Assembly: GCF_000420645.1 (NCBI RefSeq)
Contig: NZ_ATVI01000005.1
Coordinates: 1,286,357-1,350,356, forward strand
DNA length: 64,000 nucleotides
From: Nevskia ramosa DSM 11499
GTDB taxonomy: Bacteria > Pseudomonadota > Gammaproteobacteria > Nevskiales > Nevskiaceae
Direction: 5' to 3'
Part shown: in pieces, positions 38,134-46,956 of the stretch
How the letters are laid out: each line of letters opens with the position of its first letter
How positions within the stretch are numbered: the stretch's first letter is position 1
Program-made: the position numbers and the translations under genes
Notes under the pieces: generated by a model
The model's database searches: none
What the model saw: only the letters and a program-made list of their open reading frames with translations
What the model was told of the DNA's origin: nothing

Positions 38134-40049
38134 GCCGCAGTCGCGCGGCTTTTCGGCGTCACCATGTAGTCAGCCAGATTCGGTTCACGGGTCATCGCCC
38201 AGTAGTCGACCAACCGCCAAGGCACCGGCGAGAACACCCGGCCGCGATCATTGCGGTACCAGTTGCGCATGCCGCCGTGCGTCCACACCAGTTGCGCGTG
38301 TTCCTCGTCAACACGACGGCAATAGTCGTCCTGAACCGCCTGCCGAACCTCGACGGCACCCATATCGCCCTCGATCATCGCCTTCAGGCAACCGCCGATG
38401 TAGCGCATCTGGCACTCGCTCATGAACATCAGGCTGCCGCCATGAGCGAGGCCGGTGTTCGGGCCGGAGATCACGAACAGATTCGGATAATCGGCGACCG
38501 TGGTGCCCAGGTAGGCCATCGGGTTATCGTCCCCCCAGCGCTCCCGCAGCGGCACACCGGAGCGCCCGCGGATGTCCATCGGGGCCAGCATCTTTCCGGC
38601 TTCGAAGCCGGTGGCCAGGATGATGACGTCCGGCTTGACGACCCGTCGTCCGGTGGTCAGCAGCTGACCGTTGTCGACGCACTGCACGGCCTCGGTGATC
38701 AGTTCTACGTTGTCGCGGCGCAGCGCCTGATACCAGCCGTTGTCGACCAGGATCCGCTTGCCGTAGGGCGGATAATCCGGAAGGCATTTGGCGATCAGGT
38801 CATCGCGTCCTTCCAGCTCGGACAGCAAATAACGGGTCATCGCCTCGCGATGCCGATCATTGCGATGATTCATGGCGCGCTCGGGATGCGGCCACTCCGG
38901 ATCGTGCCTGAGGGTTCGCAGCAGGCCATCGCCGAACCGCCAGATCAGGCTGAAGCGATACCAGGCGTAGTACCAGGGCATATGCCGCAGCAACCAGCGC
39001 GTCTCGTCGCTGACCTTGCCGTGATAGTCCGGATCGGGTCGTGCCCATTGCGGTGAACGCTGGAACACCGTGACCTTCGCCGCTTCCGCCGCGACGCTGC
39101 GCAGGAACTGCATGCCGCTGGCACCGGTGCCGATCACCGCGACGTGCTTGCCCGCCAGGTCTGCGTCCGCCGGCCAGCGCGCGGAATGCCACCAGCTGCC
39201 GGCGAAGGTCTCCATGCCCGGGAATGCCGCCATCTTCGGCCGATTGAGCTGGCCGACGGCGCTGATCACGACCGACGCCCATTCCTCGAACACCCGGCCC
39301 TCGGCATCGCGGAGGTCGATCTGCCATTGCTGGCGATCCTGGTGCCAGTGCAGCGCCAGGACTTCGATGCCGAAACGGATGTGCCGCCGCAGGTCACGGC
39401 GCTCCGCCATGTTGCGCAGATAGGCCAGCACTTCGCCCCGCTTGGCGTAATTGCCGGACCAGTCGACATTGGGCTCGAACGAGTACGAGTAGAAGTGATT
39501 CGGTGTGTCGACGCCGGCTTCCGGATAATCGTTGTCGAGCCAGGTGCCTCCGAGATCGGCGCTCTTCTCGACGATGCGGAACGGGATGCCCATTTCCGCC
39601 AGGCGCACCGCCGCGCAGAGCCCGGAGATGCCGGCACCGATGACCAGCACGTCGAGCGACCTGGCCGCCGCCGCAGCCGGCACCGAGAGGTGCACGCGCC
39701 GATCCGCCAGCCCCATCTCCTCGCGGATCATCGGCACGTATTCGGCCGCCACGTCCTCGCCAAGCGAAACGCTCATGATCTCGCGCATGAAGGCGTCATC
39801 GGGTGGCGCTGCCGGCTGACGATGGCCGTCCTGCAGCGCCTTCATCAGCTGCGCTGCCGCCGCACGGATCTCCGCCTGCAGAGGCTCGGACAGACCACCG
39901 CTGGGATCCGGGAACAGGGAAATATCCCGCTTCGGCAGATACGGCGCGGCAATCCAGCGCCGCTCTCCGGTGAGGTGCGCCAGACAGGCCAGCAGGGTGG
40001 GGATGGAAGCCTTGGCCAGCGCACGCTCCGCCATCATCTCGATGCTCAT
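38130..40049 (-). CDS. Baeyer-Villiger monooxygenase, HAPMO-like
   Basis: FAD/NADPH-dependent monooxygenase of 639 residues that should insert oxygen next to a ketone to give an ester or lactone. The type I BVMO fingerprint FxGxxxHxxxWP is intact at 282-293 (FAGSWWHSARWP) between two Rossmann motifs, GAGISG (138-143) and GTGASG (307-312). An extra N-terminal domain of about 130 residues is present. This domain and the total length match 4-hydroxyacetophenone monooxygenase (640 residues) rather than cyclohexanone monooxygenase (about 540). The start overlaps the stop of the CoA-ligase gene by 4 bp (ATGA), so the two are coupled. The real substrate is unknown. Confidence 0.92.
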   Translation of the reverse strand: MSIEMMAERALAKASIPTLLACLAHLTGERRWIAAPYLPKRDISLFPDPSGGLSEPLQAEIRAAAAQLMKALQDGHRQPAAPPDDAFMREIMSVSLGEDVAAEYVPMIREEMGLADRRVHLSVPAAAAARSLDVLVIGAGISGLCAAVRLAEMGIPFRIVEKSADLGGTWLDNDYPEAGVDTPNHFYSYSFEPNVDWSGNYAKRGEVLAYLRNMAERRDLRRHIRFGIEVLALHWHQDRQQWQIDLRDAEGRVFEEWASVVISAVGQLNRPKMAAFPGMETFAGSWWHSARWPADADLAGKHVAVIGTGASGMQFLRSVAAEAAKVTVFQRSPQWARPDPDYHGKVSDETRWLLRHMPWYYAWYRFSLIWRFGDGLLRTLRHDPEWPHPERAMNHRNDRHREAMTRYLLSELEGRDDLIAKCLPDYPPYGKRILVDNGWYQALRRDNVELITEAVQCVDNGQLLTTGRRVVKPDVIILATGFEAGKMLAPMDIRGRSGVPLRERWGDDNPMAYLGTTVADYPNLFVISGPNTGLAHGGSLMFMSECQMRYIGGCLKAMIEGDMGAVEVRQAVQDDYCRRVDEEHAQLVWTHGGMRNWYRNDRGRVFSPVPWRLVDYWAMTREPNLADYMVTPKSRATAA

Positions 40050-41719
40050 TGCAGTGGTTCCTTGCGGCCGATGACGTCGATCCGGACCTTGATGCCGACC
40101 TGTTCGCGATCCCAGGTATCGGCAGTCACCCCGATGCGCCGCAGCTCGTGCTTCTGCACCTTTGCCGTCGGCGTCTTGGGCAGCGCCGGAACGATGCGGA
40201 TGTAGCGAGGAATCATGAAATGAGCCATCCGCGCGCGCAGGAATTCGAGCAACTCGGGCGGATCTATCGTCGCCCCCACAACCGGTGCCACCACGATCAT
40301 CACGTCTTCCTCGCCGAGTTCGCTGGGTACGCCAATGGCGGCCGCTTCCTGCACGCCGGGATGCAGCACCACATCGGCCTCCACTTCGAAGGAGGAGATG
40401 TTCTCGCCGCGGCGGCGGATCGCATCCTTGACGCGATCGACGAAAAACAAGTGGCCGCTCTCGTCACGACGGAAGGCATCGCCGGTATGGAACCAGCCAT
40501 TGCGCCAGGCCTTGGCCGTCGCCTCCGGATTGCGGTGGTAGCCGCTGTTCATCGCCCAGGGACGGTCCGTGCGAACCATCATCTCGCCGACCTCGCCGGT
40601 GGCGACCTCGCAATCATGGCCATCGACCAGCCGGACCTCGACGCCTGGTCGCGGCAGGCCGCAGGTTCCGCGGACGGCGGGATTCGGCCCGGAGACGATC
40701 GGCGAGGACACCTCGGTCATGTTGAAGATCGTGTAGATGATCAAGCCAAAGCGCTTTGAAAACGCGGCGATGTCACCGCCGAGCGGCACCATCAGTGCCA
40801 GGCGCAGCGGATGGTCGCGGTCTGTCGGCGACGGCGGCTGCTTGTCGAGAAAGGTCGCCATGACGCCAAGCAGAAACGTCGCGGTGGTCCCCGTGGCGCG
40901 AATCACCGACCAGAATCGGGCGGTGTCGAAGCGGTCGACGAAGCTCACCGAGCCGCCACGCGCAAACATCACGTAGATGCCGCCGATGCCGCCGATGTGA
41001 AACATCGGCATGTTGACCAGATAGCGGTCCTCTGCCGTAAGGAAAGGCCAGGTTTCCGGGCCGGCATTGCTGTACAGATGCAGGTACGAGCACAACACGC
41101 CCTTCGACGGCCCGGTGGTGCCCGAGGTGTAGATCACGGCACAGGGATCCCAGGGCTCGATGGCGCATAGCGGCGCCGCGACCGTTCCAGCCGGAGGCAG
41201 CAATGCATCCGCATACGCCACAACGTCGAGCCGGGCCGGTGCTTCGGCAGGCCCGCCGACCACGATGAGGGTCTGCAGGCACGCGGTGTCGACCTCGCAC
41301 AAGCGGGCGACCAGCTCCGCATGGACGATCGCGATCCTCGCATTGGCGTTATCGATCACATGCGCGAGCAGGGCACTCTTGTAGGCCGTGTTGATCGACA
41401 CGAACACGGCGCCGAGCAACTGCACAGCGAAGAACACGCGCAGGCACTCCCGACCATTGGGCAGCCAGACCAGCACGGTATCGCCTTGCTGGACGCCGAG
41501 GTGCTGGAGGCCAAGAGCGGTCTGCCAGCTCAACTCGTGCAGGCGTCCATAGGTCCACTCTTCGCCGTTGTCGGCGTACTTCACAAACACCTTGTCGGGC
41601 TGTTCGCGGTTCCACCGCTCCAGCAGATCGTAGGTGACCACACGGTCGCGCGGCGGAATCCGCGAATCCCGGATCGCCGATCCAGCGGGGTAAGGGCTCA
41701 CCACGATCGCGGCGGTCAT
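40046..41719 (-). CDS. AMP-dependent acyl-CoA ligase (CaiC-like)
   Basis: Adenylate-forming enzyme of 557 residues that activates a carboxylic acid to its CoA thioester with ATP. Motif A3 is YTSGTTGPSKGV, followed by PMFHIGGIGGIYVMFARGG, the A5 region TIFNMTEVSSP, WFHTGDAFRRDESGHLFFVD (A7/A8), and the catalytic lysine region TPTAKVQKHELR (A10). It resembles the crotonobetaine/carnitine-CoA ligase group. It is the first gene of an operon with the BVMO and diverges from the MBL-fold gene, with a palindrome near 41774-41789 between them. It could activate an acid made after ester hydrolysis. Specificity not known. Confidence 0.9.
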   Translation of the reverse strand: MTAAIVVSPYPAGSAIRDSRIPPRDRVVTYDLLERWNREQPDKVFVKYADNGEEWTYGRLHELSWQTALGLQHLGVQQGDTVLVWLPNGRECLRVFFAVQLLGAVFVSINTAYKSALLAHVIDNANARIAIVHAELVARLCEVDTACLQTLIVVGGPAEAPARLDVVAYADALLPPAGTVAAPLCAIEPWDPCAVIYTSGTTGPSKGVLCSYLHLYSNAGPETWPFLTAEDRYLVNMPMFHIGGIGGIYVMFARGGSVSFVDRFDTARFWSVIRATGTTATFLLGVMATFLDKQPPSPTDRDHPLRLALMVPLGGDIAAFSKRFGLIIYTIFNMTEVSSPIVSGPNPAVRGTCGLPRPGVEVRLVDGHDCEVATGEVGEMMVRTDRPWAMNSGYHRNPEATAKAWRNGWFHTGDAFRRDESGHLFFVDRVKDAIRRRGENISSFEVEADVVLHPGVQEAAAIGVPSELGEEDVMIVVAPVVGATIDPPELLEFLRARMAHFMIPRYIRIVPALPKTPTAKVQKHELRRIGVTADTWDREQVGIKVRIDVIGRKEPLQ

Positions 41720-41773
41720 CTAGCGGTCTCTGTCATGGTCGGCTGCCGATCGCAGCTAACCCGCAGACATTAT

Positions 41774-41789
41774 CCTACTCATGAGTAGG
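41774..41789. promoter_or_regulatory. TetR operator palindrome CCTACTCATGAGTAGG
   Basis: Perfect 16-bp palindrome between the divergent CoA-ligase and MBL-fold genes, 55 bp and 82 bp from their starts. Its core TACTCATGAGTA matches the site before tetR (37408) at 10 of 12 positions. It probably lets the TetR protein repress both directions. Confidence 0.7.
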
Positions 41790-41870
41790 TTTACAAGTTT
41801 TAAAGTACGTTCGACTACGCTAGAGTTCGGTGGTGGACAACCGACAAGAACGACCGAGAGGAGAACGCCG

Positions 41871-42764
41871 ATGAACAAGCCACTGCAACTGGGCGATGCC
41901 CGCATTCACCGTATCGAGGAGTGGTCCGGGCTGTTCATGACACCGCAGACTCTCTTTGCAGGCTTCGACGCAGCGGACTACGCCCGCGTCCGTCAACACA
42001 TTCCGCCGGCCTATCTGAACCTGGAGACCGATTCGCTGCTCGCCTGCCTGCAGAGCTTCGTGATCGAACTCGATGGCCGGCGCATCCTGATCGACACCGG
42101 TGCCGGCAACGACAAGGACCGCCCGGGCATCCCCTTGTTCGCACGCTTGAACACGCCGTTCCTGAAGACGCTGGAGGCCGCCGGCTTTACCCGCGAGTCC
42201 ATCGACCTGGTCATCTGCACCCATCTGCATGTCGACCATGTCGGCTGGAACACGATGCTGCAGGACGATACCTGGGTGCCGACCTTCCCGAACGCGAAGT
42301 ACGTGTTCACCGATCCCGACGCGGAATACTGGGATCCGCAGAACCGCTCGCGTTTCCCGAACATGGTCGGCGAACAGGTGAACGCCGGTTTCTTCGAGGA
42401 CAGCGTCAGGCCGATCCTGGATCGCGGCCTTGCGCAAATCGTGCGCGGGCCGACCATTCTGATGGACGGCCTGCGGCTCGATCCGGCTCCTGGCCACACG
42501 CCGGGCAGCCAGACCATCACCGTCGAGAGCCGCGGCCAGCGCGCAACCTTCGTCGGCGACATCGTGCATCACCCGCTGCAGGTGTTCTGCCCGACCTGGA
42601 ACAGCATCTTCTGCGAGAACGCCGATCAGGCACGCGCCACACGCAGCGCGGTGCTGGAACGCGTCGCGCACGAGGAGGCGATCATGATTCCGGCTCATTT
42701 CGCCGGCAATCACATGGTTCGCGTCTCCCGGATCAGCGACGGCTTCGCGCCGCAGGGGCTGTGA
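41871..42764 (+). CDS. Metallo-beta-lactamase-fold hydrolase
   Basis: MBL-fold hydrolase of 297 residues. The metal-binding motif HLHVDH is at 118-123, preceded by ILIDTGAGND and followed by PGHTPGSQTI, VGDIVHHPLQVF and IPAHFAG, giving the later His and Asp ligands. It belongs to the group that includes quorum-sensing lactonases and other ester/lactone hydrolases. ATG 41871 has GAGAGGAG upstream. Placed opposite a BVMO operon under a shared palindrome, it is a natural candidate to open the lactone or split the ester made by the BVMO; that link is inference. The Fe-ADH gene follows immediately. Confidence 0.85.
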   Translation: MNKPLQLGDARIHRIEEWSGLFMTPQTLFAGFDAADYARVRQHIPPAYLNLETDSLLACLQSFVIELDGRRILIDTGAGNDKDRPGIPLFARLNTPFLKTLEAAGFTRESIDLVICTHLHVDHVGWNTMLQDDTWVPTFPNAKYVFTDPDAEYWDPQNRSRFPNMVGEQVNAGFFEDSVRPILDRGLAQIVRGPTILMDGLRLDPAPGHTPGSQTITVESRGQRATFVGDIVHHPLQVFCPTWNSIFCENADQARATRSAVLERVAHEEAIMIPAHFAGNHMVRVSRISDGFAPQGL

Positions 42765-42766
42765 GC

Positions 42767-43936
42767 GTGCGCACCGCCCAGTTCGAGCAGACGGCGACGG
42801 AACGCGTGCTGATGGGTCTGCCTGCGGCAGAGGCCCTGCAAGCCGAAGCGGATCGACTGGGTGCCCAGCGCGTGTTCCTGATCGTCAGCGACAGCCTGAT
42901 CCGGCAGAGCGACGAGATCGCGCGCATCGAGACCGCGCTGGGCGCTCGCTGCGCCGGCGTCTGCTCGGGCATCCAGCCGCACGTCCCGCGCGCCAGCGTG
43001 TTGACCGCCACGGAGATGGCACGCGAGGCGAAGGCGGATCTGATCGTGTCGGTCGGCGGCGGCTCGGTGACCGATGCCGCCAAGATCGTGGCCCTGGCGC
43101 TGCGCCATGATTTCCGTCGGCACGAGGATTTCGAGCCCCATCACTTCCTCGTTACCGACGCCGGCGAGCTGCACTGGCCGGCGTTCGAAGGCCCGTCGGT
43201 GCGCGTGATCTGCGTGCCGACGACCCTGTCCGGCGGCGAGTTCAACCCCCTCTCCGGAGCCACCGACGAGCGCATCAGGATCAAGCAGGGCTACACGCAT
43301 CGCCAGATGGTGCCGGTGAGCGTGATCCTCGACCCGGCGCTGACGCGCCACACACCCGAGTGGCTATGGCTGTCCACCGGGGTGCGCGCCATCGACCACG
43401 CCTGCGAGACGCTGGGCTCGCTGCTGTCCAATGACTTCTGCGACGGTCTGGCTACGAGCGCGCTGCAGTTGCTGGCGGAAGGTCTGCGCCGGGTCAAGCA
43501 GAACCCGGATGACCTGGAGGCGCGGCTCAAGTGCCAGATCGGTGCCTGGCAGTCGATGATCCCAGTCATCGCCGGCGTGCCGATGGGGATCAGCCACGCC
43601 ACAGGGCATGCACTCGGCGGCACTTTCGATGTGCCGCACGGCCATACCTCCTGCGTGATGGCACCGTTCGCCCTGGCCTACAACGCGCCGGTCAATGCGG
43701 CGCGGCAGACGCGGATCAGCAGTGCGCTCGGTCAGCCGGGCGAGCCCGCGAGCGAAGTCATCGACCGTTTCATCCGCGACCTGGGCATGCCGCGGAGCCT
43801 GGGCGAGGTCGGTGTGCACGAGCACGATCTGACACGGCTGGCGGAGGCAGTGATGCACGATCTGTGGACGCGTACCAATCCGCGTCCCCTCGATGATCTC
43901 GAGGCCGTCCGCCAGTTCCTGAGCACCGCGCTCTAA
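42767..43936 (+). CDS. Iron-containing alcohol dehydrogenase / maleylacetate-reductase-like
   Basis: Dehydrogenase of about 389 residues of the group III Fe-ADH family. It has the nucleotide-binding GGGSVTDAAKIVAL, then VPTTLSGGEFNPLSG, an Asp/His metal region GVRAIDHACETLGS and GVPMGISHATGHALGGTFDVPHGHTS with the histidine ligands. It oxidises an alcohol or reduces an aldehyde or maleylacetate. GTG 42767 is chosen because CAGGGG lies 9 bp before it; GTG 42761, overlapping the MBL stop, is the alternative. It is co-transcribed with the MBL-fold gene and thus probably part of the same pathway. Confidence 0.87.
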   Translation: MRTAQFEQTATERVLMGLPAAEALQAEADRLGAQRVFLIVSDSLIRQSDEIARIETALGARCAGVCSGIQPHVPRASVLTATEMAREAKADLIVSVGGGSVTDAAKIVALALRHDFRRHEDFEPHHFLVTDAGELHWPAFEGPSVRVICVPTTLSGGEFNPLSGATDERIRIKQGYTHRQMVPVSVILDPALTRHTPEWLWLSTGVRAIDHACETLGSLLSNDFCDGLATSALQLLAEGLRRVKQNPDDLEARLKCQIGAWQSMIPVIAGVPMGISHATGHALGGTFDVPHGHTSCVMAPFALAYNAPVNAARQTRISSALGQPGEPASEVIDRFIRDLGMPRSLGEVGVHEHDLTRLAEAVMHDLWTRTNPRPLDDLEAVRQFLSTAL

Positions 43937-44391
43937 GCGGAGAGTCCTGCGGTGGATAGACTCTGGATCGCCAGCCGGAGAACCGGTCAGCCGCGCATCG
44001 CCACGGCCAATGGCGAGCTCTTCGCGCTTGGGGTTGCCGCCTAGCCGCTGCTCCGAGCGTTCAGTCGCTGACGGATCTTGCATAGGTCCGCCATCAGGCG
44101 CGTCTGCTCCTAAGAGTCGCCGAGCGCAAGAAATCGCAGCACGATGCCTTCGTGCAACTGCACCTCAAGCTGCAGGCTGAGACGATTCGGATGCCCACCA
44201 AGGTCTCCGTGTCGTTCCCCTCTATCGGATCGCAGATCGGCTGTTGAAATCGGGACGTCGCATTCGCTGATCCAGGCGGGCGTCGTATCGCTACGTTTTT
44301 GCTGGCAACCCAGACCTGCGATGCGAAATCGGCATAGCCGTCGAAAGGGGTCTCCCTCGACGGAAATGAAAACGTCGGAATGACCGAAGCA
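43937..44391. other. Intergenic stretch, no recognisable gene
   Basis: About 455 bp between the convergent Fe-ADH and GST genes. Short frames exist on both strands but none has a domain, ribosome-binding site or continuous coding signal. The stretch may be a gene remnant. A hairpin occurs near its right end. Confidence 0.5.
44338..44363 (-). terminator. Candidate terminator of the GST operon
   Basis: CCGTCGA and TCGACGG enclose a 12-base loop that itself holds GGG and CCC. It lies 29 bp after the GST stop in the direction of transcription. No T-run is seen. Confidence 0.45.
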
Positions 44392-45168
44392 TCAAAGCTG
44401 AAGGGGAAGCTCGAGGTGCGTGCGATAGATGAAATCGCGATGTGCCATCAGGATCGGAGTGGTGGCTGCGCGCAGCAGTGGATCGCTGTTGGTGTACACC
44501 TCGCGGAATAGTGGCGCCATCTCGCAAAGATCTGGCGGAAGCGGTTCGAGCATGGCTGCAGCGGTGGCCCAGTAGATGTCCAGGGCAGTGAGGGAATCGC
44601 CCATGAAATAGGGCGAGCCGCGCGCCTGCTGTTTCTCGAGTTGCGCGGTGAACCGCTGCATAACCTCGACGCAGCGCCCTGGGGCAGCCGCCGATACCTC
44701 CGGCCCGTACCAGTATTTGCGGCCGAGCTTTTCGTAGATCGCACGCGTGGTCGCGTCGCGCTCCGGCCGCGTGAAGTCGCGCACCATCAGGTGTCGCCGG
44801 TTCCATGAGAATCCGTTCTCGCCCATGAGTTCGTTCGCCAGACCCAGCATCAGCACACGCTCGTCCCAGTCCTGCGGAATGAGTCGCGGTGTGGACGCGA
44901 GGCGCTCGAACAGGAATAGCTGCTCGATCCAGGTGCAGCGGGGTGGCTCATCGTTCCAGCAGGCCACTGGTGCGGTGGTCTGCGCGGTCCAGCGCAACAG
45001 TTCGGGATTGGGCCCGAGCACATCCTGTCTAGCCTTCACGTAGGGCAATTTCTTGACATGCAGGATGCCCTTGGCCGCCTCGCTGAACGGCCCGGGGATG
45101 CCCGGCGTCAGCACGACGCGCAGGCCCGGCAGGGACATGGCTTCGGCGACTTCGATGTATCGGGTCAT
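44392..45168 (-). CDS. Glutathione S-transferase-like protein
   Basis: GST-fold protein of 258 residues. The N-terminal thioredoxin-like half includes LTPGIPGPFSEAAKGILHVK and APVACWNDEPPRCTWIEQL, with Pro before the cis-Pro-type strand. The helical C-terminal half includes NGFSWNRRHLMVRD and GSPYFMGDSLTALDIYWATA, where the Asp of the GST capping box (LTALDIYW) is conserved. A role in conjugating or isomerising a pathway intermediate is plausible. It is the last gene of a four-gene operon, 14 bp after the VOC gene. Divergent from well-known GST classes, so the activity is uncertain. Confidence 0.82.
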   Translation of the reverse strand: MTRYIEVAEAMSLPGLRVVLTPGIPGPFSEAAKGILHVKKLPYVKARQDVLGPNPELLRWTAQTTAPVACWNDEPPRCTWIEQLFLFERLASTPRLIPQDWDERVLMLGLANELMGENGFSWNRRHLMVRDFTRPERDATTRAIYEKLGRKYWYGPEVSAAAPGRCVEVMQRFTAQLEKQQARGSPYFMGDSLTALDIYWATAAAMLEPLPPDLCEMAPLFREVYTNSDPLLRAATTPILMAHRDFIYRTHLELPLQL

Positions 45169-45182
45169 GCAGGCTCTCCCCG

Positions 45183-45863
45183 TCAATCCGCCTTCGGCAC
45201 CGCTCCGGTGAGCGATGTCCGCGCCGAGATTTCGATCCAGTTGCCGTCTGGGTCCTTCACGAAGCCGAAACGCGCCACGTCGCGGAAGCTGATCGCTGTG
45301 CGTGCCAGCCGTCCGCCGCGCGCGATGATCCCGGCCATCGCTGCGTCGGCGTCGAAGATCTGCACGGTCAGGTAGCGGTAGCCGAGGCCGATGAAATCCT
45401 CGGTCTCGCTGCCGCCGGATCCTTCCTTGACGAACAACAGCGTGTCTCCGCAGCGCGCGGTGTTCGCGTCGATACGATCGAATTCCATCGCGTCGACGTA
45501 GAACGCCATCATCCGTGCCGGATCGGGTGTGCGCACGGTGATGCCGATGCGCGTGAGGCCGTCCGTACCCGGCGGGACGAGGCGGACGACGTTTCCATCT
45601 GCGTCGGTCCCGTCCCATTGCCTGTCGTGGCGGACGATGCTGAGACCCACGTAGCCGGTGGGCGGCAGCGCCGGCAGTTCGTCGGCCCAGTGGTTGACCT
45701 TGATCACGGAGCCGTGGGCGTCGAAGCGGTGTTGTACCCAGCCCGGCTTCAATGTCAGTTCGTGGTCCAGGCGCAGGCCCGCAGTGCCTTCCCAGAACGC
45801 GCGTTGCGGCCCGATGTTGCGCGTGAACAGGCCGAGATCCAGATGCTGCTTGGCGAGCTTCAT
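45183..45863 (-). CDS. VOC-superfamily (glyoxalase/extradiol-like) protein
   Basis: Protein of 226 residues with two vicinal-oxygen-chelate modules. The first starts KLAKQHLDLGLFTRNIGPQR with a candidate ligand His and continues with LKPGWVQHRFDAHGSVIKV. The second has TRIGITVRTPDPARMMAFYV and ends FGFVKDPDGNWIEISAR, where the Glu is the typical final metal ligand. VOC enzymes include glyoxalases, extradiol dioxygenases and epimerases; which activity applies cannot be told from sequence. It lies between the phosphotransferase (9 bp gap) and GST genes on the same strand. Confidence 0.83.
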   Translation of the reverse strand: MKLAKQHLDLGLFTRNIGPQRAFWEGTAGLRLDHELTLKPGWVQHRFDAHGSVIKVNHWADELPALPPTGYVGLSIVRHDRQWDGTDADGNVVRLVPPGTDGLTRIGITVRTPDPARMMAFYVDAMEFDRIDANTARCGDTLLFVKEGSGGSETEDFIGLGYRYLTVQIFDADAAMAGIIARGGRLARTAISFRDVARFGFVKDPDGNWIEISARTSLTGAVPKAD

Positions 45864-45872
45864 CGGCGAGAC

Positions 45873-46949
45873 CTAATCCGGCAGATCATCGAGCGCGTCA
45901 TTGTCGAGCGCCTGCAGCGCGCCGCCGATCGCCATGTGCATGAGCATCTTGTCGCCGCGCTCGGTGCGCTTGACGATCAGCGTTGCGGCGATGGCCACGG
46001 CGATGACGGCGAAGCTGTAGTGCGCGTAGTCGCGCATCAGGTGATCGAAGCTGTAGTCGCGCACGCCGTGCTGCAGCAGATCCTCGTGGTACTCCTTGAG
46101 CAGGGCGCGCTCGTGAGTCTTGCGGGTCTCGCGATCGAAGATGCCGCTGAGGAAGTAGGCGACGTCCATGCCCGAACCGAGAAAATTGCTGGTCTGCCAG
46201 TCGACCACGCAGATGCGTTCGCTGGGGCCGCCGAACAGCATGTTGTCGGGCCTGAAATCGTTGTGGGAAAAACACTTCGGGAACTCGCGCGGGCGATTCC
46301 AGTACGCATGATTGCGCACGTACTTGTCACCCACGCGCTTGAACTCGGGCGTCAGGTACTCGGTGTAGTGCTTGCACACGTGATCCCAGGATCGCTCGAT
46401 CAGTTCGGTGGTGTAGAAACCCTGAGCGCCCTCCGGCACGTAAAGCCAGGGCTGGGCCATCAGCTCCCGGTCGTTCCAGAACGCCGCGTGCAGCAGCGCC
46501 GCTTCCTTGAGCGCGCGGCGCGCTTCGTCGAACGTGCAGCCCTTGAACTGATCGCCCTGGCGCGCGGGCGCCATGTCTTCGAGCAGCAGCGTGAAGTCGT
46601 TGGCCTGATCGATTTCTGCGACGTACACCGCCGGCGTGCGGATCTTCGCGCGATGCGCCAGCTCGCGGTAGAACATCACTTCGGAGCGATAGAAGCCCAT
46701 GGTCTTGCCGGATTCGGCCGCCACCGCATTCGCCGAGGGAAATTTTCCGACCACTGACTTCGGCGCTTCCGGCGGCAGCGTTCCCTTGTATTGCAGATGG
46801 AAGCGACGAGTCTCGCCGAGCTGGCCGGTACCGACCTGCTCCATGCGCAGGCTCTCGACCGTGGCGTCCACGCCTCGTTGCGAAAGGGCTTGCGTGATCC
46901 ATGCCGGTGTCACCTGGTCCGGCGTCACGATTGCTAGAGCTTCGGTCAT
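45873..46949 (-). CDS. CHK/ecdysteroid-kinase-like phosphotransferase
   Basis: Kinase-fold phosphotransferase of 358 residues. K69 in SVVGKFPSA and E90 in GFYRSEVMFYREL fit the ATP-binding Lys-Glu pair. The Brenner motif is CFSHNDFRPDNMLFG (H229, N230, D231), followed by the metal-binding CVVDWQ (D250). The downstream GSGMDVAYFLSG and long helical C-terminus resemble the CHK/ecdysteroid-kinase-like (EcKL) and APH families more than classical aminoglycoside kinases. Location within a catabolic operon suggests phosphorylation of a hydroxyl group on a small lipophilic substrate. Gap to the preceding CMD gene is 7 bp. Substrate unknown. Confidence 0.85.
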   Translation of the reverse strand: MTEALAIVTPDQVTPAWITQALSQRGVDATVESLRMEQVGTGQLGETRRFHLQYKGTLPPEAPKSVVGKFPSANAVAAESGKTMGFYRSEVMFYRELAHRAKIRTPAVYVAEIDQANDFTLLLEDMAPARQGDQFKGCTFDEARRALKEAALLHAAFWNDRELMAQPWLYVPEGAQGFYTTELIERSWDHVCKHYTEYLTPEFKRVGDKYVRNHAYWNRPREFPKCFSHNDFRPDNMLFGGPSERICVVDWQTSNFLGSGMDVAYFLSGIFDRETRKTHERALLKEYHEDLLQHGVRDYSFDHLMRDYAHYSFAVIAVAIAATLIVKRTERGDKMLMHMAIGGALQALDNDALDDLPD

Positions 46950-46956
46950 GGAGCGC

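Noticed and set aside
36753-39056. 767-residue plus-strand frame spanning hsp20, tetR and part of the BVMO gene
   Set aside because: It crosses three real genes in wrong frames and encodes no recognisable domain.
43364-44083. 239-residue minus-strand frame across the Fe-ADH 3' end
   Set aside because: Mostly antisense of the Fe-ADH; the part beyond the stop has no coding features.
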